Source: Candidatus Odyssella thessalonicensis L13 (GTDB taxonomy: Bacteria; Pseudomonadota; Alphaproteobacteria; Paracaedibacterales; Paracaedibacteraceae). Taken from it: DNA of 64,000 nucleotides. The stretch is taken from positions 62,001 to 126,000 of the forward strand of contig NZ_AEWF01000002.1 in the NCBI RefSeq assembly GCF_000190415.1. The letters run 5' to 3'. The position numbers and the translations under genes are program-made. The notes beneath the pieces were generated by a model that had not been told where the DNA came from, did no database searches, and saw only the letters and a list, made by a program, of their open reading frames with translations. Below are positions 45,521 through 54,378 of the stretch, in pieces (position 1 is the first letter of the stretch; each line of letters starts with the position of its first letter).

Positions 45521-46990
45521 TTAATAGCCGTCACTATCGCTATCATCAGCCGCGCTTGCGGTAATACGCCCCGGGGCCCCTGTATTAGCCCCCATAGCCG
45601 GTGCACCAGCAGCGCCCGCCATGGATAGATCACGGTAAGTAATCACCCCATAACATGTTCCCGCAAGGCCATTGGGAGGAATATTGCCAAAGCCAGGCTC
45701 GCCTCTAACTTGAGCAATAACGTTACAAAATTCGGTCCCATGGGGTAAAGGAGTAGCCATTTGAGGGCTCATCCGCAGTTTTTGACAAAATGTTGTATAG
45801 TAAGCGTTGGAACAATTGGGGTTTTGCCGCACTGAGTCAGGGGTTCCCAAACATTTAAAAATATCATTTCGAGCGGTGGCTGCATTGCTGCAAAGAGCAG
45901 CTGTACATTGACTTAAGGCCTGAACTTTACCGGCAACGCTGGTTAACTTACCCAGTCCGCCAGGGCCTGCTTTGATCGCTTGATCCGCAATTTGACACGT
46001 AGCGGCATAGGCCCCTTGATTGGGGGTTTGGCAGAATTTGGTGAAGAAGGCTTTGGAACAATTAATATTGGTGCGAGCCCGATCCACATTGGGTAAGCAC
46101 TTATTAGCGTTGGTCACGTTCATAAAACTCAGATCACTACACTGGGCCGCTTGGCACTGCACCGAGGATTTAACGCTGCCAATGGCATTGGTCAATTTCC
46201 CGAGCTTGTTGCCGCCTTGTGCTGCCGCTTGGTGAGCAATTTGACAGGTGGAGGCATATTCACCGCCATCGCCGTTTTGACAAAACTTTGCAATAAATGA
46301 TTTCGAGCAGTTGATATTGGTTCGGGCTCGATCGACACTCGGTAAACATTTATTGGCATTAGTCGGCGTCATGTAGGTGGCATCACCGCACTTGGCAGCC
46401 GTACACTCGACTGAAGATTTGATGGCTCCCACAGAACTTGTGAGTTTGCCGAGACCACTGGCCCCTTGGCCAATCGCTTGTTTGGCTGTTTCACAGGTCT
46501 CAGGATACATCTCTTCTTCGCCAGCTTGGCAAAACTTTGCCACAAAAGATTTAGAGCAGTTAATATTTGTTCTAGCCAGATCAATTGTTGACAGACATTT
46601 GTGCTGATTTTCAATTGTCATGAAAGTAGGGTCCGCACATTTAGCGGCGGTGCATTGCACCGAAGTGGTCACCTTGCTTTTCAAGCTCGAGAGCAGGCCT
46701 TTTTTAGGTGCACTTGCTTCTCCAGTTGTGGTTCCTCCCGAAGTTGTCGTGGTTTTCTTAGAAGAGACCGCGCTTTTTATTTTTCCTAAGATGCCTGTTT
46801 TGGGCTGGGTAGAAGAAGTTGACGAGGAGGAGGTGGTCGATGACTTTGAAGAACTTACGGCTCCTTTGATTTTACTTAAAATACCTGTGTTTGAGGAGCT
46901 CGAGGATGAACTTTTATTGCCGCCAATACCAAAAATGGCGTCTGCGCAAGAGGTTAACAGGAATAAGCTTAGAAATAAACGGATCATCAT
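45521..46990 (-). CDS. Secreted cysteine-rich protein with four 83-residue repeats (489 aa)
   Basis: Family not recognised. The leader ends Leu-Thr-Ser-Cys-Ala-Asp-Ala, so it is exported and perhaps lipidated. A Ser/Thr-rich region with repeated GILxKIKxAVSS motifs follows (about 35-105). Four repeats then occur, each with six Cys in the pattern C-x4-C-x13-C-x12-C-x8-C-x11-C and core NINCSK. The tail is Gly/Ala-rich. I prefer the ATG at 46990 to the TTG at 47005. The even Cys number per repeat suggests disulfide-stabilised modules. It is divergent from the Gln-rich membrane protein gene at 47141. Confidence 0.75.
   Translation of the reverse strand: MMIRLFLSLFLLTSCADAIFGIGGNKSSSSSSSNTGILSKIKGAVSSSKSSTTSSSSTSSTQPKTGILGKIKSAVSSKKTTTTSGGTTTGEASAPKKGLLSSLKSKVTTSVQCTAAKCADPTFMTIENQHKCLSTIDLARTNINCSKSFVAKFCQAGEEEMYPETCETAKQAIGQGASGLGKLTSSVGAIKSSVECTAAKCGDATYMTPTNANKCLPSVDRARTNINCSKSFIAKFCQNGDGGEYASTCQIAHQAAAQGGNKLGKLTNAIGSVKSSVQCQAAQCSDLSFMNVTNANKCLPNVDRARTNINCSKAFFTKFCQTPNQGAYAATCQIADQAIKAGPGGLGKLTSVAGKVQALSQCTAALCSNAATARNDIFKCLGTPDSVRQNPNCSNAYYTTFCQKLRMSPQMATPLPHGTEFCNVIAQVRGEPGFGNIPPNGLAGTCYGVITYRDLSMAGAAGAPAMGANTGAPGRITASAADDSDSDGY
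45716..46672 (-). repeat. Tandem 249-bp coding repeats (four units, last one divergent)
   Basis: The first Cys of successive units is at residues 118, 201, 284 and 367 (counted from the TTG at 47005), exactly 83 residues apart each time. Units 1-3 have identical Cys spacing; unit 4 has one residue less in the second gap and a longer last gap. The protein repeats are similar but not identical, so the duplication is not very recent. Confidence 0.85.
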
Positions 46991-47140
46991 ATAACCAAAA
47001 AGCAAAAATTCTGATCTTACTTTAGGCTCAGATCGGTAAAAAAATTGTTAAAAGCCTCACAATTTATAAAAAACTTTCAAAAAGTTGTTATATTTTTTGA
47101 TGTTAATGCCATAATAAGTTAAGGATAATCGGAAATTGAG

Positions 47141-48547
47141 ATGCGTGTGGCGGCGTTACTGGCTAAGCAACAAGAAGATCATGATGAACTGATAGCCATG
47201 ATCAAGGCGTTAGAGCGGCAAAAGCAAAACCGTTCACCCTTGACGTTTGTTAAAACAGGCGTTAGTACTTCTTCGCCGCCGCAATTCTTAATCAATAAAG
47301 ATATTATCTCGGAGCAAAAGCGCACTTATCAGCCCACGCCCTTAACATTGTTGCGGGCAGATATGGATCAGCAGGATAGATATCCTTTGCACGCCGCAGC
47401 GCCTGGGCCATCTGTCCGCAAGAGGAAGCTTAAAAAAACACAGCATTTTAAAAAAATAAAACAGCAATCACAGCAAGAAAAGCAAATTTTGCAGGAAAAA
47501 CAACTCTTGCAAGAAAAGCAAGCACTGCCAGAAAACCAACCATTACAAGAAAAGCGATTGCTACAAGAAAAGCAACCAGAGCCAGCACAACGCGCTGCTT
47601 TATATAATGAAAAGAGTGCTGGCGTCCCAAAGAGGCGTTATCATCATACAGGCGTTTGGCGCTGGTTAGAGGAGTTAGCTATTATCATGAGTAAAATGTC
47701 ACTATTAGGATTGTTTTTAGTTTTATCGCTTCTGGGGAGCGTCTTTTTTGGAGTAGGATTCTTGGCGGCTCTATCAAATGTGCAGGATAAAGCTGATCAT
47801 CCTTCATGGCATCAAGCCAATGCACCTGCTGCCGCAAACTCTTCCTTTAAAAATTCTATTTTACGAACTGCGGGCAGTGTCGCCTCTACCATCGTTGACC
47901 AGAAAGCAGCCATGATTGAAAGCAAGATCGGTGGTAATGTGGTAAATACAGCCGTGCAGAAGGTGCCGATGTCCCTGCAACCTTTTGCTTTAGAAATGCA
48001 GAACAAATTTACTCAGCAAGCTCAAGCCGTTGTGATTGGCGGTAGTCGTGCTCTGCAAGGGACCTTTAATCCCTCATCTTTAAATGCCTTGCCACCGCCG
48101 CCAGCTCCGAATCAAGTGGCCTATCAGGCGCCGTTATCCGCTAATAATATGCCCCTGCAGAACAGGGGTGGGTATGGCGCGGCCAACACTCCACCTTATC
48201 GGCCCATGCCTGTTAATCGCAAGCAGTACACCCCTTCGCAGCAAGCTTTTAGACAAGCGGGTCAGCTTGTCCGTCAACAACCGTTACCACCCTCTGTGCC
48301 ACAGCAATATAGAGGTAATCCGGATACACCTTACCCGCAGCAAGGGTACCCAGCTGCAGTCGCTCGGTCACCTTCTTTTCCGCCTCAGCCCCAGCCGGCG
48401 CCTGCCCCGATGCCAACGCCTCAGGGAGGTTATGCTCAACAAATGCCGTTGCCTGCTTCTGCTTATTCCCAACCTTATGGGGCTTCGCAGCCGTATGGAT
48501 ATAGTCAAGGAATGAATGAGCCGCCGCGCATGATTGGAATGGGCTAG
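47141..48547 (+). CDS. Membrane protein with Gln-rich and Pro-rich low-complexity regions (468 aa)
   Basis: Family not recognised. The N-terminus is charged and helical (1-30). Six tandem LQEKQx hexapeptides lie at about 112-147, a basic cluster (KRRYHH) at about 164-169 and one membrane helix at about 187-212. A small Ala/Ser-rich domain follows, and a long Pro/Gln/Tyr-rich tail runs from about 315 to the end (repeated QPYG, PQQG). One membrane span with an N-terminal cytoplasmic part and a disordered outer tail is the likely topology. Such tails often bind peptidoglycan or other proteins; this is inference. Confidence 0.65.
   Translation: MRVAALLAKQQEDHDELIAMIKALERQKQNRSPLTFVKTGVSTSSPPQFLINKDIISEQKRTYQPTPLTLLRADMDQQDRYPLHAAAPGPSVRKRKLKKTQHFKKIKQQSQQEKQILQEKQLLQEKQALPENQPLQEKRLLQEKQPEPAQRAALYNEKSAGVPKRRYHHTGVWRWLEELAIIMSKMSLLGLFLVLSLLGSVFFGVGFLAALSNVQDKADHPSWHQANAPAAANSSFKNSILRTAGSVASTIVDQKAAMIESKIGGNVVNTAVQKVPMSLQPFALEMQNKFTQQAQAVVIGGSRALQGTFNPSSLNALPPPPAPNQVAYQAPLSANNMPLQNRGGYGAANTPPYRPMPVNRKQYTPSQQAFRQAGQLVRQQPLPPSVPQQYRGNPDTPYPQQGYPAAVARSPSFPPQPQPAPAPMPTPQGGYAQQMPLPASAYSQPYGASQPYGYSQGMNEPPRMIGMG
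47471..47580 (+). repeat. Imperfect 18-bp tandem repeats encoding LQEKQx
   Basis: Six units with core TTGCAAGAAAAGCAA in the reading frame of the 468-aa membrane protein. Such tracts change in number by slippage. Confidence 0.75.
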
Positions 48548-48597
48548 AGATTCCTAATACTGCCTAATTTTTTTATAGCTGTCCAAGAATCGTGTAA

Positions 48598-48858
48598 TTA
48601 GCTTTCTATAAATTGTGATGCGTAAATATGGGGCAAGTAAAGCTTGGAAACACTGCCTTTTTCAAATGTGATCAGTAAGCACGGAGCAGAATTAAGTCCC
48701 GCAAAGCAATAGCTTGGCCACCCTGCGCTGGCTTTAACCAGTTTTAATTTTGCATGTGTATAGAGGATATTATTTAATGTCTTTGCTTTCTTGCTTGCTA
48801 AATCCATAATGCAGGGGGGTATTATATTCACCTCGATATTTTTAGTAGTAATTTCCAT
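48598..48858 (-). CDS. Small hypothetical protein (86 aa)
   Basis: An open frame with an AAGGGC-type ribosome site just before the ATG and a natural-looking composition, with three Cys and several Lys. There is no signal peptide and no recognised domain. It lies between two plus-strand genes. It could be a real small gene or chance. Confidence 0.35.
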   Translation of the reverse strand: MEITTKNIEVNIIPPCIMDLASKKAKTLNNILYTHAKLKLVKASAGWPSYCFAGLNSAPCLLITFEKGSVSKLYLPHIYASQFIES

Positions 48859-49049
48859 GCCCTTAGGCCTTTAAATACTTATATTGTATAACGAGCCCAT
48901 TCCTGGGGATAGGGAATAAATCGTGAACAGCCCTCTTAATTATTTGTAATCAACGAATGCTAGTTGAGACATTGTCAAGTGGAGGGGAATAGGAGGCTGT
49001 GCTAGAATATGCTCATTCTAAACTTCTTTCGCAACACAGGAGCCTTTTA

Positions 49050-49628
49050 ATGCACTATACTCAGATGCAACTGCCTTGGCGATCCTCTATCCAAAGAATC
49101 TACAATATCATAGCAAATATTAATCCATATGATGAGCTTGAGGAAGAACATAAACGGGAAACATTAGAATGGATTGAAAGCGGTGCTCCATTGTTTCGCA
49201 TAAAGAAACCCGATGTACCAAGTAAGCATCTTGTTTGCTATTTTGTGCTACTTGATGAGGAAGCTTCACAAATTCTTCTTGTAGATCATAAAAAGGCACA
49301 GCTTTGGCTGCCATCAGGCGGACATGTAGAGATAGACGAGGATCCGCGGGAAACAGTCAAACGAGAATGCTTAGAAGAATTAGACATAGAGGGCCAATTT
49401 TGGAGAGAAGCTCCTCTGTTTCTTACTGTAACTCAAACAGTAGGGCTAACAGCTGGGCATACGGATGTCAGTTTATGGTACATTTTAAAAGGAGATAATC
49501 GATGCCAGTATAGATTTGATCCCCGAGAATTTAATAACATCAAATGGTTTAGCTTAGATAATATTCCTGTAAACGCCTCTGATCCTCATATAAGCCGATT
49601 TGTTTCAAAGTTACAGCAGAGCATGTAA
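49050..49628 (+). CDS. Nudix hydrolase (192 aa)
   Basis: Hydrolyses a nucleoside diphosphate linked to another moiety; the substrate is unknown. The Nudix box is GGHVEIDEDPRETVKRECLE followed by E-L, giving the metal-binding R-E-x2-E-E helix. The chain begins with a helical N-terminal region of about 60 residues. GTG at 48999 opens the frame, but AGGAG lies 7 bp before the ATG at 49050, so I use that. Confidence 0.9.
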   Translation: MHYTQMQLPWRSSIQRIYNIIANINPYDELEEEHKRETLEWIESGAPLFRIKKPDVPSKHLVCYFVLLDEEASQILLVDHKKAQLWLPSGGHVEIDEDPRETVKRECLEELDIEGQFWREAPLFLTVTQTVGLTAGHTDVSLWYILKGDNRCQYRFDPREFNNIKWFSLDNIPVNASDPHISRFVSKLQQSM

Positions 49629-49828
49629 CCCATCAACAAATATGGCAGATGAATATCTAGGGGATATGTTACAAGAATCTTGGTGGCTAATAATACTTGA
49701 AAAAGTTATTATTTAAGCTTTCTGGTAAACTTGAAAATATAAACTCAAATATGTTTCTCAAAGAAGCAAAATAGAATTATTTCTACATAGTTTAGAATAG
49801 AGGCTGCTCCACATCAAAGGGATTTGAA

Positions 49829-50692
49829 TCACTTAAGTATAGATTTACTAGCTTCTACGGTACTAGCTTCGCTGTCTGCCATCCACTTCTTATCTTTTTT
49901 CAGTACCTCAAATTGTAACTCTGCTCGTTGTTTATTTAAAGCCTCTCTTGCTAAATCGTCGGCGGCAGTATACTTGATACCTGTAAAAGAGATATTGTGA
50001 GCTAATGCAACACGTTGGACAGATTTTAAATGTCTCTCTTTATCATCTATAAAAATAATCCTTTTAGGGGAAAGCTGAGCATATTTTAAAAAGGCTTGAA
50101 GAGCCTTTCCTTTGGAAACACTACTTGTGAAAACAGTCCCCCTGATAAACATCGGTATAGAATTGTTTTTAGTTGATAAGCCATTCTCTTGCTTGTTAAG
50201 ATCATGGAATTGCTTTGCCTTTAAAGCGGGCCAGGATTGATCAAAATGATATCCGTGCTTGTGGAGTTCGTGGCACCGCCATTCTTCCAGAGACTTAATT
50301 TTCCCAAAAGCTCCAGTGAAGCAATTAGTCAGAGCTAAAACTTTAATCCCTTGAGATTGTAAATTGGAAATCAAATCTCTCATTTTTGGATCAACAGGAC
50401 CGTTTTGCCGTTGCTCAAAAATAATGCTGTAAAGTAATTGAGCTTCTTCTTCACCAACCAGTCGCTCTAATCTGCTACTTAATTCTTTAAGATATTTTCT
50501 ATTCTCTGAGCGAAGAATTTGATCTTTTGGGAATAGCAATACATCATCAATATCAAAGATAACAAGTGTATCCTGGTCGGCTGATTGAAGAGTAGTTTCG
50601 ATGCATTTTATGTCACTCGTTTGTATAATATCGGCAAAGCATAGATTGCAGAAAAATAATATAATCAGCAGCTTATGAATTGAAATGCTCAT
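49829..50692 (-). CDS. Exported DUF2608 / HAD-like phosphatase (287 aa)
   Basis: The signal peptide ends Cys-Phe-Ala (about residue 20). HAD motif I is VIFDIDDVLLFP (Asp47 and Asp49), motif II is in LALTNCF and motif IV is FIDDKERHL. This fits DUF2608, a family of exported HAD-type proteins found mostly in intracellular bacteria such as Legionella, Chlamydia-related and amoeba-associated species. The C-terminus is Lys-rich and helical. The substrate is unknown. It is divergent from msbA. Confidence 0.75.
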   Translation of the reverse strand: MSISIHKLLIILFFCNLCFADIIQTSDIKCIETTLQSADQDTLVIFDIDDVLLFPKDQILRSENRKYLKELSSRLERLVGEEEAQLLYSIIFEQRQNGPVDPKMRDLISNLQSQGIKVLALTNCFTGAFGKIKSLEEWRCHELHKHGYHFDQSWPALKAKQFHDLNKQENGLSTKNNSIPMFIRGTVFTSSVSKGKALQAFLKYAQLSPKRIIFIDDKERHLKSVQRVALAHNISFTGIKYTAADDLAREALNKQRAELQFEVLKKDKKWMADSEASTVEASKSILK

Positions 50693-50888
50693 AAAGTTTA
50701 ACTCTACTCTTAAATTTTATTATATCAGGTGCTCCTGTCGAGAATTTATTCGAGAAACTACAAGTTTTCTCGGATAAGCGCTAGATCTTTCCTTTTTCTT
50801 TTAATAAAAAATCAGTCTCTGTAATCGTTTTATATATCGTTTGCCAGGATTTTTTGCTAGGATTTTAGATTGGAAATCGTTTAAAAAT

Positions 50889-52676
50889 ATGATCATGAAT
50901 AAAGTTTTAAAAAAAATACTTAGCGATGGGCCGACGCGCCAGATTGCCACAAGACTTCTGAGAGAACATGTAGCCCCTTATCGCGCGCGCTTTATTATTG
51001 CCCTAATGTTTATGATGGTCGCAGCCGTTGCTAATGGTGCAGTACCCTTCATTTTAAAATATGTTTTCGATGATATTTTCTATAAGGGTAATCCGGAGCT
51101 TCTCTTTATTGTTAGCGCTTCTGTCTTTTTAGCCTTTTCTATCCGCGGCGCCGCCTCCTATGGCGAAGCAGTAATGATGTCAATGATTGGTCAGCGGATT
51201 ATTTGTGATCTGCAAAACCGGCTATTTAGCCATTTAATGCGCCTCGATCTTAGCTTTTTCCATCGTACATCCAGTGGTGAATTAATATCTCGCTTTACCA
51301 ATGATATTATGCTGATGCGCTATTCTGTCAGTAATGTGGTCGTTGGGCTAGGAAAGGATTTCATCAGCCTAATAGTGTTAATTACTATTATGTTCTACCG
51401 GGATTGGATGCTTGCCAGTATCGCTTTCATTTTATTACCCTCTGTCGTATTGCCTATCTCCAAGGTATCGCGACGCATGCGTAAGGTTACCCATAACACC
51501 CAGGACGAATTTGGTAAGATAACCGGCCAGTTGTCACAGATCTTCCAAGGGATGCGGGTGGTTAAAACCTATGGCATGGAACCCTATGAGATTAATCGTA
51601 TCGAAACGACTAACGAGAGGATTTATAATTTAATCATAAAGGCGGGACGTATCCGGGCGATCACGTCGCCGATTATTGAAGTCTTAGGCGGATTAACCGT
51701 AACGTTAATTATTGCCTATGGTGGTTGGCAAGTGATCAATGGCGAGCGCACCGCGGGAGAGTTTATCTCTTTCACCGGAGCATTATTGCTGTGTTACGAT
51801 CCCTTAAAACGGCTTGGCAACCTTAATTCCAGCCTACAAGAAGGGCTGAGTGCTGCCCAGCGCGTTTTTAATATTATTGATACCCAGCCTAACATTGTCG
51901 ACCATCCTGATGCACGAGAGATAGCCACTCTCAAAGGTGATCTGGAATTTGATGGCGTTTATTTTTCCTATCCTAATGGGACGCAAGCTTTAAAAAATGT
52001 ATCCTTATCGGCCGCGGCCGGGCAGAGTATTGCCCTGGTGGGTGCCAGTGGGTCCGGAAAGTCCACCTTTATCAATCTGATTCCACGGTTCTATGAAACA
52101 ACAGCAGGAGAGATCCGCGTCGATGGCATTGCCCTGCAGAATATTATGACAGCGTCCCTGCGTAACCATATTGCAATCGTCAGTCAAGAAGTGACTTTGT
52201 TTGATGATACCATCTATAACAACATTGCGTACGGGCGTAGTTCTGCTACCCGATCGGATATTATTGAAGCGGCAAAAGCCGCAGCAGCCCATGAGTTTAT
52301 TGAAAAGTTACCGCACGGGTATGATACGGTGGTGGGAGAAAATGGCGTTATGTTGTCTGGTGGGCAGCGTCAGCGCATCGCAATCGCCCGGGCTATGCTA
52401 AAAAACGCACCGATTTTATTGCTTGATGAGGCCACCAGCGCCCTTGATACCCATTCTGAACGTCAAGTGCAAACGGCTCTTGAGGCGTTGATGAAAGGAA
52501 AGACTACCATTATTATAGCGCACCGGCTATCAACGATTGTGAATGTTGACACCATTTATGTTATGGATCACGGTGAAATTGTGGAAATGGGCAGCCATGA
52601 ATCTCTTATCAATAAAAATGGCCACTATGCGAATCTGTGGCGGGCTCAGTCTGCCGGCGACGATAGGCTCCTTTAA
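50889..52676 (+). CDS. msbA: ABC transporter, lipid A export permease/ATP-binding protein MsbA
   Basis: Flips lipid A-core across the inner membrane. Six membrane helices lie at about 45-330. The nucleotide-binding domain has Walker A GASGSGKST (401-409), signature LSGGQ (515-519), Walker B LLLDE (526-530) and switch His561, counted from a TTG at 50841. That TTG lacks a ribosome site, so I use the ATG at 50889; the ATG at 50895 is also possible. The next gene, a DUF374 acyltransferase, starts on the last base of the stop codon, matching the alphaproteobacterial lipid A gene order. Confidence 0.92.
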   Translation: MIMNKVLKKILSDGPTRQIATRLLREHVAPYRARFIIALMFMMVAAVANGAVPFILKYVFDDIFYKGNPELLFIVSASVFLAFSIRGAASYGEAVMMSMIGQRIICDLQNRLFSHLMRLDLSFFHRTSSGELISRFTNDIMLMRYSVSNVVVGLGKDFISLIVLITIMFYRDWMLASIAFILLPSVVLPISKVSRRMRKVTHNTQDEFGKITGQLSQIFQGMRVVKTYGMEPYEINRIETTNERIYNLIIKAGRIRAITSPIIEVLGGLTVTLIIAYGGWQVINGERTAGEFISFTGALLLCYDPLKRLGNLNSSLQEGLSAAQRVFNIIDTQPNIVDHPDAREIATLKGDLEFDGVYFSYPNGTQALKNVSLSAAAGQSIALVGASGSGKSTFINLIPRFYETTAGEIRVDGIALQNIMTASLRNHIAIVSQEVTLFDDTIYNNIAYGRSSATRSDIIEAAKAAAAHEFIEKLPHGYDTVVGENGVMLSGGQRQRIAIARAMLKNAPILLLDEATSALDTHSERQVQTALEALMKGKTTIIIAHRLSTIVNVDTIYVMDHGEIVEMGSHESLINKNGHYANLWRAQSAGDDRLL

Positions 52677-53353
52677 TGCGCACAATCTTTAAGAAGGCCA
52701 TAAAAAGTAACTGGTTCCAAGAGTTCACCTCAGGGCTAATCAGTGCTTATTTGAAACTTGTGTTTTATACCTCCCGTTGGACGTGGATGGGGCAAGAGCA
52801 AGCTGACCACTACTTTGACACAGGTCCTTTAATTGTTTGCTTTTGGCATGGCCGTATGGCGCTGATTCCGTTTATGAACCATTGGCCCCATAAGCGGATT
52901 GTCGCATTGATCTCTGCCCATGATGATGGCATGATGGTGGCTCGAACGTTTAAGCGTTTAAAAATTGACTATATTAATGGCTCAACTAATAAAGGCGGGG
53001 CACGGGCTTTTCTGTCACTTTTACAAGTTTTAAAGGATAAGAATATTGCGGGAATTATTCCTGACGGACCACGCGGGCCGGCTAAAAAGCTATCGCCTGG
53101 CATTATTCAGTTGTCCCGCCATAGTCAAGCGCCGATTATGCCGTTAGCCTTTGCAACGTCGCGTTTTATTGAGTTTAAGAGCTGGGATAAGTTTCGACTT
53201 CCCTTGCCCTTTTCGCGCGGTATCTTTATATATGGGGATCCGATACTTCCTAGGGAAGGAGAGGATTCCGCACAGATGGAGGCGTGGCGTTTAGCCGTCG
53301 AGGAGGCTATTTCTACCCTTCAGGATAAAGCTGACCTTCTCATTCAACCTTAA
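52676..53353 (+). CDS. DUF374 / lysophospholipid acyltransferase family protein
   Basis: A 225-aa protein with the DUF374 pattern: CFWHGRMALIPF (His58), STNKGGARAF (103-112) and IPDGPRGPAKKLSPGII (128-144). The family is related to LpxL-type late acyltransferases and commonly follows msbA in alphaproteobacteria, so a role in lipid A acylation is likely. It overlaps the msbA stop by one base. nusB follows after 9 bp. Confidence 0.88.
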   Translation: MRTIFKKAIKSNWFQEFTSGLISAYLKLVFYTSRWTWMGQEQADHYFDTGPLIVCFWHGRMALIPFMNHWPHKRIVALISAHDDGMMVARTFKRLKIDYINGSTNKGGARAFLSLLQVLKDKNIAGIIPDGPRGPAKKLSPGIIQLSRHSQAPIMPLAFATSRFIEFKSWDKFRLPLPFSRGIFIYGDPILPREGEDSAQMEAWRLAVEEAISTLQDKADLLIQP

Positions 53354-53362
53354 GGAATAAAA

Positions 53363-53818
53363 ATGACTGAACTAAAGAAGATAACTTTAAAGGGCCGCTC
53401 AGCAGCTCGCCTAGCAGCCGTGCAAGCGCTGTATCAAGTTGACATCGAACCGACGGATCCACGACTAGTAATTGGACAGTTTATTAGTCTGCGCTTTAAG
53501 AAGCCTGAAACCTACTATATGAAAAATCCTGATATTACTTTGTTTGAAACCATTGTGATGGAAGCGCTTGCCAATAAGTTACAGTATGATACGCTTATCA
53601 GTAATGTCCTTTCAAAAGACTGGAGCTTAGACCGCTTAGAATCTGTGTTGAGGGCTATTTTAAGGTGTGGGATCTGCGAACTCGACCGGCAACGAGAGAC
53701 TCCCAAAGCCGTGATTATTAATGAGTACGTTAACTTAACGAAGACATTTTATGATGGCCAAGAACCTGGCTTTATTAACGCTTCTCTAGACAAGCTGGCA
53801 CAAATTCTTGAACGGTGA
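53363..53818 (+). CDS. nusB: Transcription antitermination factor NusB
   Basis: Binds boxA RNA with NusE (S10) in rRNA transcription antitermination. RSAARLAAVQALYQVDIE at the N-terminus, AILRCGICEL and VIINEYVNLTKTFYDGQEPGFINA are diagnostic. The 151-aa length fits. It follows the DUF374 gene by 9 bp and so is probably in the msbA operon, which is unusual: nusB is more often with ribE/ribH. Confidence 0.94.
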   Translation: MTELKKITLKGRSAARLAAVQALYQVDIEPTDPRLVIGQFISLRFKKPETYYMKNPDITLFETIVMEALANKLQYDTLISNVLSKDWSLDRLESVLRAILRCGICELDRQRETPKAVIINEYVNLTKTFYDGQEPGFINASLDKLAQILER

Positions 53819-53857
53819 TACGTTAAAGGATATAGATAAATTAGTCGGTTATGCTGT

Positions 53858-54277
53858 ATGCGGCCTTGTGTAATAAAGCTTGTCTTTCTCCTGATTAGTT
53901 GCTTGCAAATTCTTCCTGCTAAAGAAGCCCCTGCAGAGGGGGCGAGTACCGTAGAGACCTATTGGGAAGTTCCCGCTTTAATTATTCCGGTGGTTAAAGG
54001 TGATCAAATTTATGCGTATGTTCGCATCCTTGTCCAGGTCATGACGAAGGATGCCACGGCCATTGCCCCTTACCAGAAATACCAACCGATCCTGCAAGAT
54101 CATTACTTTAAAGATATTTACGGTGCCCTGTGTGATCAATGGCTGCCTGGCAAAGAGCCAAATCAAGCAACAATTGAAAAACGCCTTCAACGGGTAACTG
54201 ATAATATTGTGGGCGCGGGAAAGCTCGTGACTTATGTCGTTAATTTTTACCTTTATAGACCCCAGAAAAAGGATTAA
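53858..54277 (+). CDS. Exported protein of unknown function (139 aa)
   Basis: The signal peptide ends near Leu-Pro-Ala. The mature protein (about 115 residues) has WEVPALIIPVVKGDQIYAYV, then a helical part and NIVGAGKLVTYVVNFYLYRP. A similar layout is seen in small alphaproteobacterial proteins of unknown role; a loose resemblance to FliL-type C-terminal domains can be noted but is not claimed. It follows nusB by 39 bp, with nfu 101 bp downstream. Confidence 0.6.
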   Translation: MRPCVIKLVFLLISCLQILPAKEAPAEGASTVETYWEVPALIIPVVKGDQIYAYVRILVQVMTKDATAIAPYQKYQPILQDHYFKDIYGALCDQWLPGKEPNQATIEKRLQRVTDNIVGAGKLVTYVVNFYLYRPQKKD

Positions 54278-54378
54278 AGTCATCAAGATCCTAATTAACT
54301 ATGGCAAAAAGGGTTGATCTCTGGCAAGCCATAAGGTTAAAAAGATATAAATTCATTTGATTTTAGAGGACGGCGCAT

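Noticed and set aside
45716-46672. Tandem repeats considered as CRISPR-like or mobile DNA
   Set aside because: The repeats are in frame, 249 bp long and encode protein; no spacers, no cas genes and no transposase.
46369-46994. Several long frames on the plus strand opposite the Cys-repeat gene
   Set aside because: They are shadows of the repeats; the minus-strand frame has a signal peptide and regular Cys spacing.
52005-52401. Frames opposite or overlapping the msbA ATPase domain
   Set aside because: Out-of-frame shadows of a well-conserved gene.
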